Source: Fimenecus sp045611635 (lineage in GTDB: Bacteria; Bacillota; Clostridia; Oscillospirales; Acutalibacteraceae). From it: 9,479 nt of DNA. The position numbers were made by a program, and so were the translations under genes. The number at the start of each line of letters is the position of its first letter. Within the stretch, counting starts at the first letter, position 1. The stretch lies in contig JAZKXL010000090.1 of the NCBI GenBank assembly GCA_045611635.1, positions 1 through 9,479 of the forward strand, read 5' to 3'. Shown here piece by piece: positions 1-8,351 of this stretch. Under the pieces are notes generated by a model. It saw only the letters and a list, made by a program, of their open reading frames with translations. It did not search any database and had not been told where the DNA came from.

Positions 1-825
1 ATCGTTCTTAACCCATTGGGCGTTCCTTCTCGTATGAATATCGGTCAGGTTCTTGAAGTTCACTTAGGTTTTGCTTATAGAAAACTTGGCCAAAAAATTG
101 CAACTCCTGTTTTTGACGGTGCTCACGAAGCTGATATCCGCGAAGCACTTAAAGAAGCGGGCTATCGTGAAGACGGTAAGTCAATCCTTACTGATGGTAG
201 AACAGGTCAGAAGTTTGATAACCCTATTACAGTTGGTGTTATGTACTTCTTGAAACTTCTCCACTTGGTTGATGATAAGATTCACGCACGAAGCATTGGT
301 CCATACGCACTTGTTACACAACAACCACTTGGTGGTAAGGCACAGTTCGGTGGTCAACGTTTCGGTGAAATGGAAGTTTGGGCACTTGAAGCTTACGGTG
401 CAGCATACACACTTCAAGAAATCCTTACAGTTAAGTCTGACGACCTTACAGGTAGAAGAAAGACTTATGAGGCAATTGTTAAAGGCCTTAATATTCCAAA
501 ACCTGGAGTTCCAGAGTCATTTAAGGTTCTTATTAAAGAACTTCAAGCACTTGCTCTTGATGTTCGTGTGCTTGATGAAGATGGCGAAGAAATTGACATC
601 AAAAACGGATTTGACAACGACGAATTTGACTATGTTCCAGTTGCAGATTCTGAAATCGAGTTCGAAACAGTTAACGATGCAAACTACGAAAGCGGCTATG
701 TTCTTGATAACGAAGATGGCAGCGAAATAGATGAAGATGATGATTCTGATTTCTACAAAGAAATGACATCTCTCAACTATAATGATGGCATTGATTATAT
801 TGATGAAGACGATGAGAACTATTAA
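1..825 (+). CDS. rpoB: RNA polymerase beta subunit, C-terminal part (5' end outside window)
   Basis: This is the last 274 codons of RpoB, the catalytic beta subunit of RNA polymerase; it is open from base 1 and stops with TAA at 823-825. The start of the fragment reads NPLGVPSRMNIGQV, a nearly invariant RpoB block, followed by GPYALVTQQPLGGKAQFGGQ and the RFGEMEVWALEAYGAA block. These belong to the C-terminal clamp region that contacts beta-prime. The conserved body ends near base 570. It is followed by an 84-residue tail (571-822) that is about 40% Asp/Glu by hand count (34 of 84), with only two Lys and no Arg. Acidic RpoB tails are known in Firmicutes; this one is fairly long. The gene lies 47 bp upstream of rpoC, with no terminator in between, so the two are probably co-transcribed. 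Identification is firm. Confidence 0.98.
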   Translation: MVLNPLGVPSRMNIGQVLEVHLGFAYRKLGQKIATPVFDGAHEADIREALKEAGYREDGKSILTDGRTGQKFDNPITVGVMYFLKLLHLVDDKIHARSIGPYALVTQQPLGGKAQFGGQRFGEMEVWALEAYGAAYTLQEILTVKSDDLTGRRKTYEAIVKGLNIPKPGVPESFKVLIKELQALALDVRVLDEDGEEIDIKNGFDNDEFDYVPVADSEIEFETVNDANYESGYVLDNEDGSEIDEDDDSDFYKEMTSLNYNDGIDYIDEDDENY

Positions 826-850
826 TTGACTACACCTATTTCATATAGAT

Positions 851-872
851 AAAGGAAGAAGGGCTAAATTTA
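851..872 (+). promoter_or_regulatory. rpoC ribosome binding site and short rpoB-rpoC spacer
   Basis: A purine-rich AAAGGAAGAAGGG stretch (851-863) precedes the ATG at 873. The spacer between rpoB and rpoC is only 47 bp and shows no hairpin or promoter, which supports translation of both genes from one mRNA. Confidence 0.7.
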
Positions 873-3800
873 ATGGAAAAGAAACCATTTAGTGCAATTA
901 AAATCGGTCTTGCCTCTCCTGACCAGATAAGAGAATGGTCACACGGTGAGGTTAAAAAGCCCGAAACTATAAATTACCGCACACTCAAGCCAGAAAAAGA
1001 CGGCTTGTATTGTGAAAGAATTTTCGGACCACAAAAGGACCTTGAATGTCACTGTGGTAAATACAAGAAAATTCGTTATAAAGGTAAAGTATGCGAAAAA
1101 TGTGGCGTTGAGGTTACTAAAAAAGAAGTACGTCGTGAAAGAATGGGACACATTGAGCTTGAAGCTCCTGTTTCTCACATTTGGTACTTCAAGGGTATTC
1201 CTTCAAGAATGGGACTTATTCTTGATATTTCACCTCGTGACCTTGAAAAAGTACTTTACTTCTCAAAGTATATAGTTACTGACCCAGGCGAAGGCACTGA
1301 GTACCGTAAAAATCAAATACTCAGCGACAAAGAATACGCTGAAATGGTTGAATACTATGGTGACGAAGTTAAAGCAGGCATGGGTGCTGAAGCAATCAAA
1401 ACACTTTTAGAAGAAATTGATGTTGATGTACTTTGCGAAGAACTTCGTAAAGAACTTGAAGGCGCAACAGGACAGAAAAAAGCACGTCTTCTTAAGCGTC
1501 TTGAAGTTGCTCAAGCATTCAAACAGTCAGGTAACAAGCCATCATGGATGATTATGGATGTAATTCCTGTTATTCCACCTGATATTCGTCCTATGGTTCA
1601 GCTTGATGGTGGTCGTTTTGCAACATCAGACCTTAACGACCTTTATAGACGTGTTATCAATAGAAATAACCGTCTTGCAAGACTTAAAGAACTTAATGCT
1701 CCTGAAATCATTGTTCGTAATGAGAAGAGAATGCTTCAAGAAGCAGTTGACGCTCTTATTGACAATGGTCGTCGTGGCAGACCTGTTACAGGTCCAAACA
1801 ATAGAGCACTCAAATCACTTTCAGATATGCTTAAAGGTAAGCAAGGTCGTTTCCGTCAAAATCTTCTTGGTAAGCGTGTTGACTACTCAGGTCGTTCAGT
1901 TATCGTTGTTGGTCCTGAACTTAAGCTTTACCAATGCGGTCTTCCAAAAGAAATGGCACTTGAACTCTTCAAGCCATTCGTAATGAAAAACCTTGTTGAA
2001 AACGGACTTTCAAGCAATATGAAATCCGCTAAGAAGATGGTTGAGCGTGCAAAGACTGAGGTTTGGGACGCACTTGAAAAGGTAATTAAGGACCATCCAG
2101 TTATGCTTAACCGTGCTCCAACACTTCACCGTCTTGGTATTCAAGCATTTGAACCAGTACTTGTTGAAGGTAGAGCAATTAAGCTTCACCCACTCGTTTG
2201 TACAGCATTTAACGCTGACTTCGACGGTGACCAAATGGCTGTTCACGTACCACTTTCAGCTGAAGCACAAGCTGAAGCACGTCTTCTTATGCTTGCTGCA
2301 AACAACCTTCTTAAACCATCAGACGGTAAACCTGTTGCAGTTCCTACACAGGATATGATTCTTGGTTCATACTACCTTACAATGATTAAGGATGATGAGC
2401 CGGGCTGTGGCAAAGTTTTCCGTGATGTTGATGAAGCAACAATGGCTTATGATGAAGGCGATATCGGTCTTCACTCAACAATTAAAATTCGTATGACTAA
2501 AGAGGTTAATGGTGAACAAGTTACAAAGCTTGTTGAAACAACTCTTGGTCGTATCATCTTCAACAACCCAATCCCACAAGATTTAGGTTTTGTTGATAGA
2601 ACTGACCCTGAAAATGCATTTAAACTTGAGGTTGACTTCCTTGTAAGTAAGGGTGGCCTTGGTAAAATCATTGATAAATGTATTAAAGTTCACGGCGTAA
2701 CAGTTGCTGCTGAAATGCTTGATAAAATTAAGGCACAGGGCTTTAAATATTCAACACGAAGCGGTATTACAGTTGCTGTTTGTGATGCTAAAATTCCTGA
2801 AAGCAAGAAAGAATTACTTGCAGCTGCTGAAGAACGTGTTGACGTTATCAACAACTACTACAATATGGGTCTTTACAGCGCAGATGAACGCTCAAAGGCA
2901 GTTATTGATGTTTGGGAAGAAACAACAAATGCAGTTTCTTCAGGTATTCTTGAAAGCCTTGGTGAAACAAACCCAATCTATATGATGGTTGACTCAGGTG
3001 CCCGTGGTTCTAAGGCACAGCTTCGTCAGCTTGCTGGTATGCGTGGTCTTATTGCCAATACTGCAGGTAAAACTATTGAAGTTCCAATTCGTGCTAACTA
3101 CCGTGAAGGTCTTAACGTTCTCGAATACTTCATTTCATCTCGTGGTGCTCGTAAAGGTCTTGCCGATACAGCTCTTCGTACAGCTGACTCAGGTTACCTT
3201 ACTCGTCGTCTTGTTGACGTTTCACAAGATGTTATTATTCGTGAAGAAGATTGTCATTGTAAAGACGGTATTGAGGTTTATGATATTGCTGAAGGCAAAG
3301 AAATGATTGAACCATTGTACGAACGTCTTACAGGTCGTTATCTTCTTGAAGATTTCTGTGATTCAAACGGTAATGTTATTGCATCTAAGGATGAAATGAT
3401 TACAGAAGAAATGGCAAAAGTTGTTGCTGAAATGGTTAACTCAAGAGAAAATCCTGAAGACCGTAAGATTAAGATTCGTTCACTTCTTACTTGTGATTCA
3501 GAACATGGTGTATGTATTAAGTGTTACGGTGCTAACCTTGCAACAGGCGACCCTGTTACTGTTGGTGAAGCAGTTGGTATTATTGCTGCTCAGTCAATCG
3601 GTGAACCTGGTACACAGCTTACAATGAGAACATTCCACACCGGTGGTGTTGCTTCAAGCCAAGATATTACACAAGGTCTTCCTCGTGTTGAAGAATTGTT
3701 TGAAGCAAGAAAACCAAAGACTTATGCAATTCTTACTGAAATTGACGGTATTCTTTCATTCCGTGAAATTAAGGGTACAGAGCATATTGTTATTACAAAT

Positions 3801-4454
3801 AACGAAATCGGTGAAGAACGTGCATATATGATTCCTTACGGATTCCATAAGAAGTTCAACACTGAAACTGATGAAAATGGCAACCCAATCTTCGTTAAGA
3901 AGGGTACAGCACTTACTGATGGCTCACCAAATCCTAACGATATTCTTGCTATTAACGGCGTTGATGCTGTTCACGATTACCTTATCAAAGAAGTTCAAAG
4001 AACATACCGTATGCAGGGTGTTGATATCAACGACAAGCATATTGAAGTTATTGTTCGTCAAATGATGAGAAAACTTAGGGTTGAGGACGAAGGAACAACA
4101 GACCTTCTTCCAGGTGCAACAACTGATAAGCGTGAATTTAACGCTGAAAACGAAAAAGCACGTCTTAGAGCTGAAGAAACAGGCGAAACATTCATTCCTG
4201 CAAAATGCTCACCAGTGCTTCTCGGTATTACAAAAGCATCTCTTGCAACTGACTCATTCTTGTCAGCCGCATCATTCCAAGAAACAACAAAAGTTCTTAC
4301 TGAAGCTGCTATCAAGGGTAAGATTGACCCACTTATGGGCCTTAAAGAGAATGTTATTATCGGTAAACTTCTCCCATCAGGTACAGGTATGAGATGTTAT
4401 TCAGACGTTGACCTTCAAAAGTCAATTGATGATGTAGTTTCAACTGAAGCATAA
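873..4454 (+). CDS. rpoC: RNA polymerase beta-prime subunit
   Basis: This is complete RpoC (1193 aa), the subunit carrying the catalytic Mg2+ site of RNA polymerase. The N-terminal zinc-binding domain has Cys59, Cys61, Cys74 and Cys77. The absolutely conserved active-site motif NADFDGD is at residues 447-453, with metal-chelating Asp449, Asp451 and Asp453. The second zinc site is formed by Cys794, Cys874, Cys881 and Cys884. The bridge-helix and trigger-loop region is recognisable around GARGSKAQLRQLAGMRG and SSRGARKGLADTALRTA. The length fits Firmicutes RpoC, which lacks the large lineage-specific insertion seen in enterobacterial trigger loops. The ATG is preceded by a good Shine-Dalgarno sequence. 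The gene follows rpoB closely and ends just before an intrinsic terminator, which closes the rpoBC transcript. Nothing is broken; all catalytic and zinc ligands are present. Confidence 0.99.
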   Translation: MEKKPFSAIKIGLASPDQIREWSHGEVKKPETINYRTLKPEKDGLYCERIFGPQKDLECHCGKYKKIRYKGKVCEKCGVEVTKKEVRRERMGHIELEAPVSHIWYFKGIPSRMGLILDISPRDLEKVLYFSKYIVTDPGEGTEYRKNQILSDKEYAEMVEYYGDEVKAGMGAEAIKTLLEEIDVDVLCEELRKELEGATGQKKARLLKRLEVAQAFKQSGNKPSWMIMDVIPVIPPDIRPMVQLDGGRFATSDLNDLYRRVINRNNRLARLKELNAPEIIVRNEKRMLQEAVDALIDNGRRGRPVTGPNNRALKSLSDMLKGKQGRFRQNLLGKRVDYSGRSVIVVGPELKLYQCGLPKEMALELFKPFVMKNLVENGLSSNMKSAKKMVERAKTEVWDALEKVIKDHPVMLNRAPTLHRLGIQAFEPVLVEGRAIKLHPLVCTAFNADFDGDQMAVHVPLSAEAQAEARLLMLAANNLLKPSDGKPVAVPTQDMILGSYYLTMIKDDEPGCGKVFRDVDEATMAYDEGDIGLHSTIKIRMTKEVNGEQVTKLVETTLGRIIFNNPIPQDLGFVDRTDPENAFKLEVDFLVSKGGLGKIIDKCIKVHGVTVAAEMLDKIKAQGFKYSTRSGITVAVCDAKIPESKKELLAAAEERVDVINNYYNMGLYSADERSKAVIDVWEETTNAVSSGILESLGETNPIYMMVDSGARGSKAQLRQLAGMRGLIANTAGKTIEVPIRANYREGLNVLEYFISSRGARKGLADTALRTADSGYLTRRLVDVSQDVIIREEDCHCKDGIEVYDIAEGKEMIEPLYERLTGRYLLEDFCDSNGNVIASKDEMITEEMAKVVAEMVNSRENPEDRKIKIRSLLTCDSEHGVCIKCYGANLATGDPVTVGEAVGIIAAQSIGEPGTQLTMRTFHTGGVASSQDITQGLPRVEELFEARKPKTYAILTEIDGILSFREIKGTEHIVITNNEIGEERAYMIPYGFHKKFNTETDENGNPIFVKKGTALTDGSPNPNDILAINGVDAVHDYLIKEVQRTYRMQGVDINDKHIEVIVRQMMRKLRVEDEGTTDLLPGATTDKREFNAENEKARLRAEETGETFIPAKCSPVLLGITKASLATDSFLSAASFQETTKVLTEAAIKGKIDPLMGLKENVIIGKLLPSGTGMRCYSDVDLQKSIDDVVSTEA

Positions 4455-4466
4455 ATAAAAAATATT

Positions 4467-4499
4467 GAGGGCTGAGAAATCAGTCCTCTTATTTTTTTG
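4467..4499 (+). terminator. Intrinsic terminator after rpoC
   Basis: The stem GAGGGCTGA (4467-4475) pairs with TCAGTCCTC (4480-4488) over 9 bp with one G-U pair, closed by a GAAA tetraloop. A T-rich tract, TTATTTTTTT (4489-4498), follows. This is a textbook Rho-independent terminator 12 bp after the rpoC stop, and it separates rpoBC from the downstream operon. Confidence 0.93.
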
Positions 4500-4500
4500 T

Positions 4501-4530
4501 TTGACATAGAGCGACAAAATGTGATATTAT
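4501..4530 (+). promoter_or_regulatory. Sigma-A type promoter of the LicD operon
   Basis: A perfect -35 TTGACA (4501-4506) is followed after 18 bp by TATTAT (4525-4530), preceded by TGA (4522-4524), which makes an extended -10 (TGnTATTAT). Transcription should start near 4537, leaving a leader of about 35 nt. The -35 begins within two bases of the terminator T-tract, so one transcription unit ends and the next begins with almost no spacer. I see no convincing operator. Confidence 0.82.
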
Positions 4531-4560
4531 AAAAAATAATGGTTAGATATGTCATACTGT

Positions 4561-4574
4561 GAGGTGATATTTTG
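4561..4574 (+). promoter_or_regulatory. Ribosome binding site supporting a TTG start
   Basis: GAGGTGAT (4561-4568) lies at normal spacing from TTG at 4572-4574. The first in-frame ATG is 14 codons further in, at Met15, and has no comparable Shine-Dalgarno sequence. LicD proteins also normally have a helix of this kind before the Gly-Gly motif, so the TTG start is preferred. Confidence 0.75.
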
Positions 4575-5360
4575 GAATATACATTAAGAGAGTTTCAGTT
4601 ATGCGAAGTGAAAATGCTTGAAGAAATGGCAAAATGCTTAGAAAAAGAAGGCGTTCAGTTTTATCTTATTGGCGGAAGCAGTATTGGTGCGTTGCGACAC
4701 AAGGGCTTTATACCTTGGGATGATGATGTTGATATTGCCATAATGCGTCGCGATTTTGATAGGGCAGAGAAGGCACTTTCAACTATTTGTGGAAATATGC
4801 ATTATGATGCAGTTGAAAATCATACAATACCTGATGCACCTTTAGGTCACATTTACTTTTTAGATGGTGATTCTTTAGAATATGCTCCAAGAATAGATGT
4901 TTTTGCCATTGATAATATTCCAGATTCCAAGTTGTGTGAAAAATATCAAAAGCTTTGTGCACTTATATACCATGTGTGTATTTTAAGAAGACCAGCTGAA
5001 AATAGGGGAAAGGTAAAGAAAATACTTACAACTATAATTTGCAAATGTTTCCCTAAGTTTGTGCTTGACTTTTTACAAAAGCTTTCATATAAAGGCCTTA
5101 CAAAATGGAAAAATACGCAAACCAAATATGTTAGTAACATTTATGGCGTAAGCGGAGAAAATGAAAAAGTCCCCGCAAATTATTTTGGCACAGCAAGATA
5201 TGTGGCTTTTGAAGATATAATGATGCCAATTCCTGAAAAGGCAGAAGAATATAACACTCATATTTATGGCGATTTTATGTCGTTCCCGCCTGAAGAAAAG
5301 CGTGTACCAACACACTTTCGCTTCAATATGCAAGAATGTGGAGGATTAGTAAATGAATAA
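4572..5360 (+). CDS. LicD-family phosphotransferase (stand-alone)
   Basis: This is a 262-residue LicD-family protein of the nucleotidyltransferase fold. Known LicD enzymes transfer phosphocholine, and relatives (fukutin, FKRP) transfer ribitol phosphate, from a CDP-activated donor to a sugar. The signature Gly34-Gly35-Ser-Ser-Ile-Gly39-Ala-Leu-Arg42 is present, followed by Pro48-Trp49-Asp50-Asp51-Asp52-Val-Asp54, the expected metal-binding cluster. A second family motif, RIDVFAIDN, is at 107-115. The C-terminal part has the usual PIPEKAEEYN...YGDFMSFPP block (about 219-240). No signal peptide or clear membrane segment is seen, so it probably works in the cytoplasm on lipid-linked or nucleotide-linked intermediates. 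It is first in a four-gene operon and overlaps the next gene by 8 bp. Leucine codons are about evenly TTA and CTT, unlike the CTT-rich rpoBC. The transferred group is not determinable from the sequence. Confidence 0.9.
   Translation: MEYTLREFQLCEVKMLEEMAKCLEKEGVQFYLIGGSSIGALRHKGFIPWDDDVDIAIMRRDFDRAEKALSTICGNMHYDAVENHTIPDAPLGHIYFLDGDSLEYAPRIDVFAIDNIPDSKLCEKYQKLCALIYHVCILRRPAENRGKVKKILTTIICKCFPKFVLDFLQKLSYKGLTKWKNTQTKYVSNIYGVSGENEKVPANYFGTARYVAFEDIMMPIPEKAEEYNTHIYGDFMSFPPEEKRVPTHFRFNMQECGGLVNE
5340..5355 (+). promoter_or_regulatory. Ribosome binding site inside the upstream gene
   Basis: GGAGG (5340-5344) sits 8 bp before the ATG at 5353, inside the last codons of the first licD gene. It fixes the start of the fusion gene and makes an 8-bp overlap, which suggests translational coupling. 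Confidence 0.8.
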
Positions 5361-7320
5361 ACTTATTCTTGAAGATGAATTATCAGAAATTACCGGGTTT
5401 TATAAAAATTTAACCGGTAAATATATGCATCCATTAAAGTTTGTTGGTATTAGTAAAAAAGGTAGATTCCTTTATGAAAATGCCGTAGTTGTAAGTGACT
5501 GTAATCCTTTAGGTAACCTTATGCTTCCTGCTATGGAATCTATAATGGCAAAGGGATTTTTTACAACTGTAAAAGGTTATTCAGTAAATGATGGCATTAA
5601 AAAGTTTGCCGATTTAGAATATAATTGCGAAATTGACCAAGTTGAAAATATTGTTTCAGCACCAGTAGTGAATAAATGCGCATTTATGCTTTGTATTGAC
5701 TGTGCTAAGCTTGAAAGTAAAGACGCTTGGCTTAATGCAATTCGTATGGTAACTGAATATGCATCAAAAGGTGAGAAAAATAAGTGTACAGTTATGCTTA
5801 CTCTTCCTGAATACCCTGCAATTCCTGATGATGAAATCAAAAGTCTTTCAGAGCGTGAATTCAGTTATTATATGGAAAAACATATTGAAAATCCAACTGA
5901 AGAGCAAAAATATTTTTGTGAACTTGAAGCTCTTTGTCGTCAAATCGTAAAAGATGGTTACGACAATATCAATGTTGTTCGTGTTGACAACCTTTTTGGA
6001 CCTGATTCAAACCAAATTCGTACATTTGATATTGAAAAATGCATTAAAGATGCTTTCCAAAGCGGTGTAATGACAATTACAACAAATGATTATGAAAATT
6101 TCATTTCTTGTTCTTATGTTAGAGACGCAGTTTGCTTTGCAATTCAAACTCTTTATTGTGGTCGTAAAGGTCAAATTTACAACTTTTGCTCTGGCTCAGT
6201 GTCTATTGCAAGAATTAAGTCAATAATTCGAAACAATTTTAGTGAAAAGCTTTCTCTTAATGTTCAGTCAGATAAAATTGAAAAAACTAACTATCGTTGT
6301 CTTAACACTCTTAAGTTTTTCCAAACTGAGTGGCGTAACACACAAAATACTTCTATAGATACTGCCGTTTATAGAACAGTTTGTGATATTATTGATGAAA
6401 GAGATAACAATAAAAAGAATATTGCAATCTATTCAGGTAAATTAACTCGTATTAAAGACCTTGAACTTATGATGCTTAAGGATATTGATGATATTTGTGA
6501 GGCAAATGGCATTAAATATTTCCTTTGTGGTGGTACAATGCTTGGTGCAGTCCGTTATGGTCATAGTATTCCTTGGGATGATGACCTTGACATTGGTATG
6601 CTTCGTAAGGATTTTGACAAATTCCGTAAAGCAGCACTTAAAGATAATAAAGACATATATAACTACTCAAGCCATTGGAATAAGAGTGGTAGCCATTATA
6701 TTGTTGATAAAATCCGCCTTAACGGTACATATTTCTCAACAAAATACTCATCAGTACACGAATATCCTGACGGATTGTTCATTGACGTACTTGTTTATGA
6801 CCAAACAAGTAACAATAAGCTTATTGGCAAACTTCATAGCTTAACTGTTCATACACTTTCAAAGATTATTGAAGTTAGATGGTATAACCGCCCAAGAAGA
6901 AATCCAAACTTTAGAAAAGAAATGGTGCTTTTACCATTTATCCGTATTCTTCCTCTTAACGCTTGGCATAAAATTTACGAATTTGTGCTTACATTATATA
7001 AAAATAAGAAGAATGCAAAATATGTAATTGACAGTACAGGTAAGCTTCAAAAGAAAGGTCCTTTCTCAATTGAGGGTCTTGAAGATGTTCAAAGAGTCCC
7101 ATTTGACGGTGGCTTTATGGCTCCAATCCCTGAAGATTATACGAATTACCTTACATTTGACTACGGTCCTGGTTATTTGCCTGAACCACCACTTACAAAA
7201 AGAGCAGCTCCACACAACTTTGCTCGTATTGACCTTGGTGAATATATCTTTGAAACAAGAACAACACCTGAGTTCCGTGAAGTGAATGTTCACGGTGAAT
7301 TGTATGAGGATGAGGTGTAA
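5353..7320 (+). CDS. Fusion protein: degenerate SDR/epimerase-like domain + LicD phosphotransferase domain
   Basis: This 655-residue protein has two domains in one uninterrupted frame. Residues about 40-345 resemble an extended SDR (NAD-dependent epimerase/dehydratase): RVDNLFGP (210-217) matches the conserved R-x-x-N-x-[YF]-G-P block, SYVRDAV (254-260) and IYNFCSGS (275-282) match the C-terminal substrate-domain motifs. The nucleotide-binding Gly-rich loop is not canonical: Ser48, Asn51 and Gly54 appear to stand where GxxGxxG is expected. The YxxxK site reads Thr182-x-x-x-Lys186, with Glu190 at the usual spacing, so the catalytic Tyr seems lost. Residues about 363-655 are a LicD domain with Gly393-Gly394-Thr-Met-Leu-Gly398-Ala-Val-Arg401, PWDDDLD (407-413) and FIDVLVYD (476-483). 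The SDR half may be structural or substrate-binding, while LicD appears catalytically intact. The alignment of the degenerate motifs is by eye. It sits 2 bp before the dehydrogenase gene. Confidence 0.85.
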   Translation: MNKLILEDELSEITGFYKNLTGKYMHPLKFVGISKKGRFLYENAVVVSDCNPLGNLMLPAMESIMAKGFFTTVKGYSVNDGIKKFADLEYNCEIDQVENIVSAPVVNKCAFMLCIDCAKLESKDAWLNAIRMVTEYASKGEKNKCTVMLTLPEYPAIPDDEIKSLSEREFSYYMEKHIENPTEEQKYFCELEALCRQIVKDGYDNINVVRVDNLFGPDSNQIRTFDIEKCIKDAFQSGVMTITTNDYENFISCSYVRDAVCFAIQTLYCGRKGQIYNFCSGSVSIARIKSIIRNNFSEKLSLNVQSDKIEKTNYRCLNTLKFFQTEWRNTQNTSIDTAVYRTVCDIIDERDNNKKNIAIYSGKLTRIKDLELMMLKDIDDICEANGIKYFLCGGTMLGAVRYGHSIPWDDDLDIGMLRKDFDKFRKAALKDNKDIYNYSSHWNKSGSHYIVDKIRLNGTYFSTKYSSVHEYPDGLFIDVLVYDQTSNNKLIGKLHSLTVHTLSKIIEVRWYNRPRRNPNFRKEMVLLPFIRILPLNAWHKIYEFVLTLYKNKKNAKYVIDSTGKLQKKGPFSIEGLEDVQRVPFDGGFMAPIPEDYTNYLTFDYGPGYLPEPPLTKRAAPHNFARIDLGEYIFETRTTPEFREVNVHGELYEDEV

Positions 7321-7322
7321 TT

Positions 7323-8351
7323 ATGAAATATCGCGCTTTAGTTACTGCCGAAATGATTAACCCAATGCTTGAACGCTTTAAAGACAAAATCGACTTTGAT
7401 TTTGACGGATATTGCATTGACCATGAGGTTATGCCTCATAAGGATTTAATTGAAAAAATTGGTGATTATGATATTCTCATTTGTGAGTATGACACTATTG
7501 ATAGAGAAGTCCTTGAAAATGCAAAAAATGTAAAAATCATTATTTGCTGTCGTGGTGGTGTTAAGTCAGTTATTGACATTGAAGCCGCTATGGAAAAGGG
7601 AATTATCATTTGTAACAATGGTGGTAGAAATGCAAATGCAGTTTCTGATTTAACAATGGGTTATATTCTTGACTTAACAAGAAATATTACACTTACAAAT
7701 AACCTTATTTTTAACCGTGTAATTACAACTGATGTGAAATCAAAACCTGATGAGTATCAAGATACTGTATGGGGACTTGACAATAACTCTCCGTTCATTA
7801 AATATAGAGGTAGAAGTATCAACTATATGACCTTAGGTCTTGTTGGTTGCGGTTGTGCAGGTCGCCTTGTTGCTGAAAAAGCAAAAGCATTTGGTATGAA
7901 AGTAATTGCATACGACCCATACATTGACCCTGCAAAAGTGCCTGATTTTGTTGAACTTGTAGGTTATGAGGAATTTTTAAGCAGTGCTGATATTGTCAGC
8001 CTTCACTGTATTGTTTCACCACAAACAAAGAAAATGTTTAATAAAGAAACCTTTGCAAAAATGAAAAAGGGCTCATATTTTATCAATACTGCTCGTGGTG
8101 AGCTTGTTGTTGAAGAAGATTTGATTGAAGCACTCAATTCTCATCATCTTGCAGGTGCAGCAATAGATGTTACAGTTGTAGAGCCAATTGCTTCAGATTG
8201 CCCATTACTTACAGCCGAAAACTTGATTATAACACCTCATATTGCGGGCTCCGCTTATGATGTGCAGGTTTGTGGTACACAAATGGTATGCGACACTCTT
8301 GAGGACTGGTTAGAAAACAAAAAACCAAGAAATTGTGTTGTATATAAATAA
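7323..8351 (+). CDS. D-isomer-specific 2-hydroxyacid dehydrogenase, NAD-dependent
   Basis: This 342-residue protein belongs to the D-2-hydroxyacid dehydrogenase family (relatives include SerA, PdxB and D-lactate dehydrogenase), which interconverts 2-keto acids and D-2-hydroxy acids. The Rossmann motif Gly175-x-Gly177-x-x-Gly180 is followed by Asp198 in IAYDPY, which favours NAD over NADP. All three family catalytic residues are visible: Arg258 in NTARGEL, Glu287 in VVEP and His306 in TPHIAG. The N-terminal region has CRGGVKSV (76-83), the substrate-loop position. GAGGTG (7312-7317) precedes the ATG after only a few bases, and the gene begins 2 bp after the fusion gene stops, so it is part of the operon. 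I cannot assign the substrate. Context suggests it makes or processes the small molecule that the next gene activates, possibly a phospho-hydroxyacid, but that is inference. Confidence 0.88.
   Translation: MKYRALVTAEMINPMLERFKDKIDFDFDGYCIDHEVMPHKDLIEKIGDYDILICEYDTIDREVLENAKNVKIIICCRGGVKSVIDIEAAMEKGIIICNNGGRNANAVSDLTMGYILDLTRNITLTNNLIFNRVITTDVKSKPDEYQDTVWGLDNNSPFIKYRGRSINYMTLGLVGCGCAGRLVAEKAKAFGMKVIAYDPYIDPAKVPDFVELVGYEEFLSSADIVSLHCIVSPQTKKMFNKETFAKMKKGSYFINTARGELVVEEDLIEALNSHHLAGAAIDVTVVEPIASDCPLLTAENLIITPHIAGSAYDVQVCGTQMVCDTLEDWLENKKPRNCVVYK

Noticed and set aside
269..730. 153-codon overlapping frame within rpoB
   Set aside because: It lies entirely inside the conserved rpoB coding region in another frame, rich in His, Leu and Lys from codon shadowing, and has no family resemblance.
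4503..4556. Inverted GACATA/TATGTC pair and TATGTCATA palindrome around the LicD promoter as an operator
   Set aside because: The arms are 6 bp and about 39 bp apart, and such short matches are expected by chance in A+T-rich sequence.
5353..7320. Two separate genes (SDR and LicD) joined by a sequencing error
   Set aside because: The frame is continuous, with no second ribosome binding site or stop near the domain boundary (about 6390-6440), and the linker region codes normally.
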